From Anaerolineales bacterium (GTDB lineage: Bacteria > Chloroflexota > Anaerolineae > Anaerolineales > JABWBV01): a stretch of 14,947 bases of DNA. Every line of letters starts with the position of its first letter. Position 1 is the first letter of the stretch. Positions 7,458 to 12,833 of the stretch are shown here, in pieces. The notes beneath the pieces were generated by a model, which saw nothing but the letters and a program-made list of their open reading frames with translations, ran no database searches and was not told the origin of the DNA. A program made the position numbers and the translations under genes. The DNA is taken from NCBI GenBank assembly GCA_020634875.1, contig JACKAX010000049.1, positions 1-14,947 of the forward strand. Reading direction: 5' to 3'.

Positions 7458-9068
7458 TTAAAAAAAGCGTTGGATGAATTCGAAGGGCAAGATGAAGGCG
7501 ACAACGTTAAGGGTCAGTAGAAACAGGAGGGTCAGGCCGCTCATTACCCCGCCAAAAAAGCGGGTGAAACCGGGATTCCGCCAGTTCAACGCCCGCACAA
7601 TGAAGGGGGACGCGACCGCGCCGAGGATAACAAACAGTTGCAGAGGCCATAGATACACCCACAGAGTCCAATTGTTGCTGACAGCGTAGTAGGTCATCAA
7701 CAACCCCGTCCCCGTAAAGATAAAGCCAGGGATGAGGAGCCATTCGCTCGCGAGGCTGTACGAGAGCAGGAAGAAAAATACGCCCGGCAGGCAAATCTGG
7801 ATAGGCCAGCCGTAGGTGTAAACATTCCAGTTCTGGGTGAACCCGGCCAGACTGAGGTTGCATAGGTTGACGCAGGCCAAAATACCTGCCCCCACCAATG
7901 CGGCCTGCCAGGGTTTGAGCCGCGCAAAAGACAGGGGGTTCTCTTTGACACCCACATAGGACATCGTAGGAGGACGCGGGTTGTTTACCGTTTCGACCGC
8001 TTCGTAAGCTTCGGTATCATCTTGAACAAACGCACTGGCGGGGAGGGCGGCTTTGGCAGGGCCGGAGAAGATGCCGACGGCGCCTAACCCCGCGCCGGTC
8101 AGGGTCTCGGGGAGGGAGAGTTTTTGGGGCAGGGATGCGCCGATTTCCTCGGCGGCTTGTTGGAGGGCGGCGGCCATTTCGCGGGCAGATGGGTAGCGGT
8201 CAGCAGGCTGTTTGGCGAGCGCTTTCAACAGGATGCGTTCGAGCGGTTCGGGGATGTCGGGGTCGAGGGTGCGCGGCAGGGGCAGGGGGTCGTTCAGGTG
8301 CTTCATCAAAATGGCGAGGGGGGTATCCGCTTCGAAAGGGGTTTTCCCGGTCAGCATTTCGTAGAAGACGACGCCCAGCGAGTAGATGTCGCTCTGCGGG
8401 CTGGTGAGGCCTTGCATCCCTTGTTCGGGGGCCATGTAGGAGAGGGTGCCCATGAGTGCGCCTGAGGCGGTGTGCTTCGTCCCGCCGATGATCTGCGCGA
8501 CGCCAAAGTCGGTGATGACGGCCTGGCCTTTGCGGGTGAGCATGATGTTGGCAGGTTTGAGGTCGCGGTGGATGAGGTTTTCGTCGTGGGCATATTGCAG
8601 CCCTTCGAGGATGTCCATCATGATCCGCAGCATTTCGCCCCAGGGCATCCGTGTACCCCGTGCCCGGAAGGCGTTTTCGTAGGCTTTGAGGGTGTCGCCT
8701 TCGAGCAGTTCCATGACCATGTAGTAGACGTTTTCGTGGGCATCAAAGTCATAGACCTGGACGATGTTGGGGTGGCGCAACCCGGCGACGGCCCGGGCTT
8801 CCCGCTGAAACCGGGCGAGGAATTCTTCTTCCTCGACGAGGTCGGTGCGCAGGACTTTGATGGCGACGTAGCGTTCCAGTTGGGGGTGGAAGGCGCGGTA
8901 AACCTGCGCCATGCCGCCTTTGCCAAGCGGTTCCATGACCCGGTATTTTCCCAATGTGTAACCTTCAAGCGAGACAAACATTTTTGCAAGTTCCTTGGGG
9001 GACTGTCTTGGGAAGGCGGGATTGCCGGTTGTTTTTCCGGTGGGGCTTTCGATAAAGTTCAAAACCAT
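7458..9068 (-). CDS. Membrane-anchored PknB-type Ser/Thr protein kinase
   Basis: Hanks-type kinase of 536 aa. The kinase domain (about 42-305) has Gly-loop LGKGGMAQVY (48-57), catalytic Lys71 (VAIKVL), HRDLKPANIM with Asp169, DFG with Asp187, an activation loop rich in Thr/Ser (GGTKHTASGALMGTLSY) and APEQ. A linker of about 70 residues follows, then about five membrane segments fill the C-terminus, with no PASTA or other outer domain. The kinase faces the cytoplasm, and any sensing would be through the membrane part. Two starts are possible: ATG 9068 with GGAG 6 nt upstream (chosen), or ATG 8981 with AAGGA 10 nt upstream, which begins 'MFVSLEGYTLGKYRV' just ahead of the kinase fold and drops 29 residues with no clear domain. 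Probable partner: the FHA-winged-helix protein encoded upstream on the same strand. Confidence 0.94.
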   Translation of the reverse strand: MVLNFIESPTGKTTGNPAFPRQSPKELAKMFVSLEGYTLGKYRVMEPLGKGGMAQVYRAFHPQLERYVAIKVLRTDLVEEEEFLARFQREARAVAGLRHPNIVQVYDFDAHENVYYMVMELLEGDTLKAYENAFRARGTRMPWGEMLRIMMDILEGLQYAHDENLIHRDLKPANIMLTRKGQAVITDFGVAQIIGGTKHTASGALMGTLSYMAPEQGMQGLTSPQSDIYSLGVVFYEMLTGKTPFEADTPLAILMKHLNDPLPLPRTLDPDIPEPLERILLKALAKQPADRYPSAREMAAALQQAAEEIGASLPQKLSLPETLTGAGLGAVGIFSGPAKAALPASAFVQDDTEAYEAVETVNNPRPPTMSYVGVKENPLSFARLKPWQAALVGAGILACVNLCNLSLAGFTQNWNVYTYGWPIQICLPGVFFFLLSYSLASEWLLIPGFIFTGTGLLMTYYAVSNNWTLWVYLWPLQLFVILGAVASPFIVRALNWRNPGFTRFFGGVMSGLTLLFLLTLNVVAFILPFEFIQRFF

Positions 9069-9078
9069 TTCGTTCTCC

Positions 9079-9100
9079 GTGTATGTCCCAGATGATACAC
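9079..9100. promoter_or_regulatory. Inverted repeat upstream of the kinase gene
   Basis: GTGTAT, 10 nt, ATACAC: perfect 6-bp arms over 22 bp, starting 11 bp before the kinase ATG and next to its Shine-Dalgarno. It could be an operator for a dimeric regulator or an RNA hairpin beside the ribosome site. A second small palindrome, GTTAGCTAAC (9125-9134), lies further upstream. No convincing -35/-10 pair was found for this gene. Confidence 0.35.
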
Positions 9101-9170
9101 GAGGCCCCAGTTCCTTACCTATCCGTTAGCTAACAGTCTGCTGTAGAATAATCATCAATTATATATTTCC

Positions 9171-9222
9171 CCGAAAAAAAGATGGGTGCAGAATGTACAT
9201 TCTGCACCCATCTTTTTTTCGG
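9171..9222. terminator. 52-bp perfect palindromic terminator
   Basis: Two 26-nt arms with no spacer, centred at 9196/9197. Outer arm CCGAAAAAAAGATGG, inner arm GTGCAGAATGT, then the exact mirror ending in CCATCTTTTTTTCGG. In either direction it gives a GC-containing hairpin followed by seven T. It begins directly after the stop codon of the FHA-winged-helix gene, separating it from the kinase gene downstream. Its outer arms and centre are identical to those of the element at 14502-14555. Confidence 0.85.
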
Positions 9223-9831
9223 TCAACTCACCAACTTATACCCTCTCCCCCTGACGGTTATCAACATTTGCGGGATATTGGGGTCGGGTTCGAGTTTGGT
9301 ACGGAGACGGCGCATGAGATTTTCGATCTGGTAGTCATAGACCCCGCCCTGATACTCCGGCCAGATCGCTTCCCCGATTTCGTCTTTGGAACACACTTCC
9401 CCCTTCCGTTTGTGCAGGTAAACGAGCAGGTCAAATTCCTTGGGCGATAACTCCACGATCTTGCGATCCACTCGCACAACCGCCGCGGCTTGGTCAATAT
9501 CCAATTCCGGGAAGGGATTGTCCCGGACAGTGGTATCTGGGTCGTAGAAGGTGAACCGTATCCCCCCGATGGAGATGACGTCCCCGTCCCGTAGGGTCGC
9601 GGGTTCCGAAACGCGTGCCTCATTCAGCAGAGTCCCGTTGGCGCTGTTCAAGTCCTCAAGCACCAGTTTCCGCCCCTCGCGCCGGATTTCGGCGTGTTCC
9701 CGCGAGACGCGCGGGCTGGTGATGACAATGTCGCAATCCACCGCCCGCCCAATGGTGGACGCCTCGCCCTTCAGCCAGTGTTTCTCCCCGGAAGGATCGG
9801 TGAGGTAGGGGGTGTTTTGTGTGGGATTCAT
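9223..9831 (-). CDS. FHA domain-winged helix transcription regulator
   Basis: Predicted 202-aa cytoplasmic DNA-binding protein. An N-terminal FHA domain (about 5-100) binds phosphothreonine: it has GR (28-29), the S43-R44-x-H46 motif in 'SPRVSREHAEIR' and 'LNSANGTLLN' (61-70). The C-terminal part (about 112-202) is an OmpR/PhoB-type winged helix: 'ELSPKEFDLLVYLHKRKGEVCSK', recognition region 'YDYQIENLMRRLRTKLEPD', wing 'ITVRGRGYKL'. There is no receiver domain, so the FHA domain replaces it as the phospho-input. Mycobacterial EmbR, regulated by a Ser/Thr kinase, joins the same two functions in the opposite order. The Ser/Thr kinase just downstream is the natural partner. The start ATG at 9829-9831 has no Shine-Dalgarno; a short ORF with a strong one precedes it in the same frame. 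Confidence 0.92.
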   Translation of the reverse strand: MNPTQNTPYLTDPSGEKHWLKGEASTIGRAVDCDIVITSPRVSREHAEIRREGRKLVLEDLNSANGTLLNEARVSEPATLRDGDVISIGGIRFTFYDPDTTVRDNPFPELDIDQAAAVVRVDRKIVELSPKEFDLLVYLHKRKGEVCSKDEIGEAIWPEYQGGVYDYQIENLMRRLRTKLEPDPNIPQMLITVRGRGYKLVS

Positions 9832-9843
9832 CGATGGAAAATT

Positions 9844-9960
9844 TTACCACTGGAGGAATATCTGCGTTCCGCCCCGTCGAATTTGTATGGTGAAGTCGCG
9901 TAAGTTTTGGGTGCGAACACCCTCCGAGGGGCGCACGCCGGTATCCATTGTTTCCGCCAT
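9844..9960 (-). CDS. 38-codon ORF in frame upstream of the FHA regulator
   Basis: Starts at ATG 9960 with AGGAG 6 nt upstream, a better ribosome site than the FHA gene has. It encodes 38 residues beginning 'MAETMDTGVRPSEGVR' and containing 'LRDFTIQIRRGG', then stops at TAA 9844-9846. The FHA ATG follows 12 nt later in the same reading frame, so one stop codon separates the two. It may be a leader peptide coupling translation, or the surviving start of a longer protein. The 'LRDFT(I/V)QIR' string recalls, from memory, N-termini of trypsin-like peptidase proteins; I give that little weight. Function unknown. Confidence 0.45.
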   Translation of the reverse strand: MAETMDTGVRPSEGVRTQNLRDFTIQIRRGGTQIFLQW

Positions 9961-9985
9961 ATTTTGCTCCTGTCGTTGAAGAGTA

Positions 9986-9994
9986 TGCTATTAT
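9986..9994 (+). promoter_or_regulatory. Extended -10 promoter for the metallophosphoesterase gene
   Basis: TGCTATTAT is a TGn extension plus the -10 hexamer TATTAT (9989-9994). A weak -35, TTGCTC, is at 9964-9969, 19 nt away, longer than ideal. A transcript would start near 10001, with a leader of about 120 nt before the ATG at 10121. The opposite strand carries the start region of the 38-codon ORF, so this is a divergent promoter region. Confidence 0.4.
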
Positions 9995-10120
9995 TCTAAC
10001 GCAGGTTCGAGGTATCCATTCAATCTTCCGGGTGGACGTGTAGTGTTAAGCGACCAATATCTTCGCAAGTTCACCCCACTTTTTGGATACCCACCAATCC
10101 AATCCATCAGGAGATCCAGA

Positions 10121-11635
10121 ATGCCTTTTTCACACAGACGATATACTCGCCGCTTTTTCGGTTTTTTGTTGCTTTTTCCGCTGCTGTTTGCCAGCATTTA
10201 CTTTTTATCCCGCGGAAACGCCTTTTCAGCCTCGAATGGAGGGGCATTAGCCCAGTACCTCCCCCTCGTGTACAAACCCGGTCCACACCCCACAACCTTC
10301 ATTCCCGCAGGATCGGTCTGGAAGTACCTGGATAATGGCTCCAATCAGGGCACCGTCTGGCATGATCCTGGCTATGATGACAGTGCCTGGGCACAAGGCC
10401 CGGCACAACTTGGCTACGGCGATGGCGACGAAGCCACCGTCATCTCCTACGGGCCTGACCCGAACGACAAATACATCACCACTTACTTCCGCCACACCTT
10501 CAACATCACCAACCCGGCGGAGTTCACCCAACTCAACTACCATCTCCTTCGGGATGATGGTGCGGTCATCTACCTGAATGGGCAAGAAGTTGTACGGAGC
10601 AACATGCCTGCAGGCGAGATCACGTTCGAGACTCTCACCGTCCTCACTATGAATCTTGTCATCGAAAATCTGTACAACGACTACCAGACGGACACCACCC
10701 ATCTCTTCCCCGGAACTAACCTTCTCGCGGTGGAACTCCATCAAAGTGCGGGGTTCAGTTCCGATGTTGGGTTTGATTTGGTCATGACCGGCATGACCGC
10801 CGGATACGAGGCCACCACTCGTTTCGCTGCCATTGGCGACTACGGGCAAGATACAAACGGAGAGGGCGCAGTTGCCAATTTGGTCACAGAATGGGATCCT
10901 GAATACATCATCACCCTGGGTGACAACAACTATCCCGCAGGCGCGCTCGCCACTCTGGATGAAAATATTACCGCCTATTACAGTGAATTTATCGAACCTG
11001 CTTTCTCTGCGACCCGCTTCTTCCCCGCGCTCGGCAACCACGATTGGGGCGAAGGAGGCATCCAATCCATCACCTGCACAGGCAGTAATTGTACAGGGCC
11101 TTATCTCGATTATTTTGGCTTGCCCGGCAACGAACGCTACTACGATTATATTAAAGGCCCCGTCCACTTCTTTGTCCTCGACAGCGACCCACGCGAACCT
11201 GATGGCGTCACTGCCGATTCCCCACAGGCACTCTGGCTCCAGGCCACGCTCGCCACGTCCACGGCTCCCTGGAAAGTGGTCTACTTCCACCACCCTCCGT
11301 ACTCTTCCGGGCTGCATGGCAACAACCTTGCCATGCAATGGCCGTTCAAAACCTGGGGAGCAGATGTGGTTCTTTCCGGGCACGATCACAACTATGAACA
11401 CCTGATCGTGGACGACTTCCATTACTTCGTCAATGGTTCGGGTGGAGCCACCCTACGCGAATGCCTGACGCTCGTGCCAGGGTCGCAACTTTGCTACGAT
11501 ACAGACTATGGTGCAATGATCATCACCGCTGATGCGTGCAATATGACCCTCACTTTTGTCACTCCCGGCACCACGGTACCGACCAACAACCCTTATATTG
11601 ACACGGTCTTGTTGGACAATGGGGTGTGTCCGTAA
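10121..11635 (+). CDS. Secreted metallophosphoesterase with N-terminal beta-sandwich domain
   Basis: Predicted exported protein of 504 aa. A basic N-terminus (HRRYTRR) leads into a hydrophobic signal/anchor, then 'LAQYLPLVYKPGPHP', the YLPLV motif often seen in secreted Chloroflexota proteins. Next comes a beta-rich domain (about 60-225) with Trp/Asp repeats (WKYLDNGSNQG, DDSAWAQGPAQLGYGDG, LRDDGAVIYLNGQEV), like galactose-binding-fold domains on envelope proteins. The C-terminal calcineurin-like domain has all metal ligands: Asp240 (GDYG), Asp268 (GDNN), Asn306-His307 (GNHD), His390-His391, and His421/His423 (GHDHNYEH), resembling purple-acid-phosphatase-like enzymes. Likely an extracellular phosphatase or phosphodiesterase; substrate unknown. 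Start: ATG 10121 with AGGAG 8 nt upstream; an in-frame TTG at 10043 would bury the signal peptide. Paired cysteines in the catalytic domain fit an extracytoplasmic location. Confidence 0.9.
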   Translation: MPFSHRRYTRRFFGFLLLFPLLFASIYFLSRGNAFSASNGGALAQYLPLVYKPGPHPTTFIPAGSVWKYLDNGSNQGTVWHDPGYDDSAWAQGPAQLGYGDGDEATVISYGPDPNDKYITTYFRHTFNITNPAEFTQLNYHLLRDDGAVIYLNGQEVVRSNMPAGEITFETLTVLTMNLVIENLYNDYQTDTTHLFPGTNLLAVELHQSAGFSSDVGFDLVMTGMTAGYEATTRFAAIGDYGQDTNGEGAVANLVTEWDPEYIITLGDNNYPAGALATLDENITAYYSEFIEPAFSATRFFPALGNHDWGEGGIQSITCTGSNCTGPYLDYFGLPGNERYYDYIKGPVHFFVLDSDPREPDGVTADSPQALWLQATLATSTAPWKVVYFHHPPYSSGLHGNNLAMQWPFKTWGADVVLSGHDHNYEHLIVDDFHYFVNGSGGATLRECLTLVPGSQLCYDTDYGAMIITADACNMTLTFVTPGTTVPTNNPYIDTVLLDNGVCP

Positions 11636-11644
11636 TCTCCACGA

Positions 11645-11685
11645 AAAAAAGAGGCGTGACCTTGTTGGAGTCACGCCTCTTTTTT
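11645..11685. terminator. Bidirectional terminator between convergent genes
   Basis: Sixteen-bp perfect stem (AAAAAAGAGGCGTGAC and its mirror) around a 9-nt loop CTTGTTGGA. A-tract on one side and T-tract on the other let it stop both the metallophosphoesterase transcript (10 bp past its stop) and the convergent response-regulator transcript. Unlike the elements at 6513, 9171 and 14502 it has a normal loop. Confidence 0.88.
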
Positions 11686-11699
11686 AAAACCATCTGGGG

Positions 11700-12746
11700 T
11701 TACAACATGTCATTGATCACCTGCTTCAACACCGCCATATCCAGGTCTTTTTTATCCAAAAACGCCACCGCGCCCGCTTGCAACCCCAGCCGGTGAAATT
11801 CCCGATCAGGGTAAGCACTGATCAGGATCACGCGGGAGTGCGGAGAAACCGCTTTGACCCGACGGGTGCAGGTAATCCCATCTTCATCCCCCAACACCAC
11901 GTCCATCAAGATCATCTGGGGTTTGAGCGCTTGAGCCAGTTGCACGGCGGTTTGAATATTTTGCGCTTCAAACAAGGTTGCCTGCGGGCAAATCTTCCCG
12001 ATCATGTTTTGTAAGACGCCCCGATAACGGCGGTTATCATCCACGACAAGAATTTGCAGTACATTCGATTCTTGGATTTCAACCTCGGCGGCAGTGGCGT
12101 GCTGGGCGGGAACGCCCAACACCTGAGGCCAGCGCATCGCGTAATTGACCGCTTCCAACCGGCTGAGGACATTTAAGGTCTTGTACAAGCGGGTCAAGTG
12201 ATTCTCGACAGTTTTAACACTCACGCCCATTTCCTGAGCGATGGATTGGTTGTCTTTACCGTCCCGCAGCATTTGGAGCAAATCGCGCTGGCGGTTGGTT
12301 AGCAAGGGAAGCACCGGAGAACCATGCTTAACTTCAGCAAGTTTATCAATCAAAGGCCCGGAAAGCCACCGCCCCCCCGCCAGCACCCGTTCAATCGCCA
12401 GTTTCAGTTCACTCAAAGGCTGATCTTTCAGATGATAGCCGTTCACCCCGGCTTGCAACAACCCCTGCACGTAAAAGTTGTCATCGTGAGCGCTGATCAC
12501 AAGGATTTTTAGGGCGGGGTACAGGATGCGGATGTTCCGAATGGCCGGGATCGGATCGAAATCCGGCATCGTAATATCAATGAGTAAACAATCCACAGGG
12601 TTTTTGCCAAGATAATCGAAAATCTCCGGGCCATTCCCTACTTCTTTCGTTACTGTAAGGCCAGGGATTTCTTCGATCATTTTGCGAATCCCCGCCCGTA
12701 CGATGGCATGATCATCAGCAAGCAAAATCCGAATAGCAGGAGGCAT
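11700..12746 (-). CDS. Response regulator with REC-LuxR HTH-REC architecture
   Basis: Predicted 348-aa two-component regulator of the NarL/FixJ type with an extra receiver at the end. REC1 (about 5-122): acidic pair D11-D12, phosphoacceptor D57 (LLIDITMP), Lys107 (HLKDQ). LuxR-type HTH (about 146-206): 'LTNRQRDLLQML', 'NQSIAQEMGVSVKTVENHL'. A linker of about 20 residues follows, then REC2 (about 230-348): D236-D237, D282 (ILMDVVLGDEDG), Lys332 (FLDKKD). Both receivers keep the residues needed for phosphorylation. Start: ATG 12746 directly before 'MPPAIRILLADDH'; the longer frame to 12827 adds 27 residues with no domain sense. There is no clear Shine-Dalgarno; TATAAC 7 nt upstream of the ATG could be a -10 giving a leaderless mRNA. 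It is divergent from the ABC-kinase gene across 87 bp, so the two are very probably partners. Confidence 0.93.
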   Translation of the reverse strand: MPPAIRILLADDHAIVRAGIRKMIEEIPGLTVTKEVGNGPEIFDYLGKNPVDCLLIDITMPDFDPIPAIRNIRILYPALKILVISAHDDNFYVQGLLQAGVNGYHLKDQPLSELKLAIERVLAGGRWLSGPLIDKLAEVKHGSPVLPLLTNRQRDLLQMLRDGKDNQSIAQEMGVSVKTVENHLTRLYKTLNVLSRLEAVNYAMRWPQVLGVPAQHATAAEVEIQESNVLQILVVDDNRRYRGVLQNMIGKICPQATLFEAQNIQTAVQLAQALKPQMILMDVVLGDEDGITCTRRVKAVSPHSRVILISAYPDREFHRLGLQAGAVAFLDKKDLDMAVLKQVINDML

Positions 12747-12754
12747 GGGGCCTG

Positions 12755-12772
12755 TTATACCACCGGGTATAA
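12755..12772. promoter_or_regulatory. Dyad in the divergent regulator/kinase promoter region
   Basis: TTATAC, 6 nt, GTATAA: an 18-bp inverted repeat in the 87 bp between the two start codons. It overlaps a perfect plus-strand -10 hexamer (TATAAT, 12768-12773) for the kinase gene and a minus-strand TATAAC for the regulator gene. A dimeric LuxR-type regulator bound here could control both promoters. No good -35 for either was found. A second plus -10 candidate, TATATT, is at 12795-12800. Confidence 0.45.
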
Positions 12773-12833
12773 TTAACGGGCATAAGCATTTTGGTATATT
12801 TGCGAAACAAAAATCCGGCTTTCTCATTTGTTT

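Noticed and set aside
8472..9095. Plus-strand frame of 207 codons opposite the kinase N-terminus
   Set aside because: The minus strand holds an intact kinase domain with HRD and DFG motifs; the plus frame shows no domain and is a shadow.
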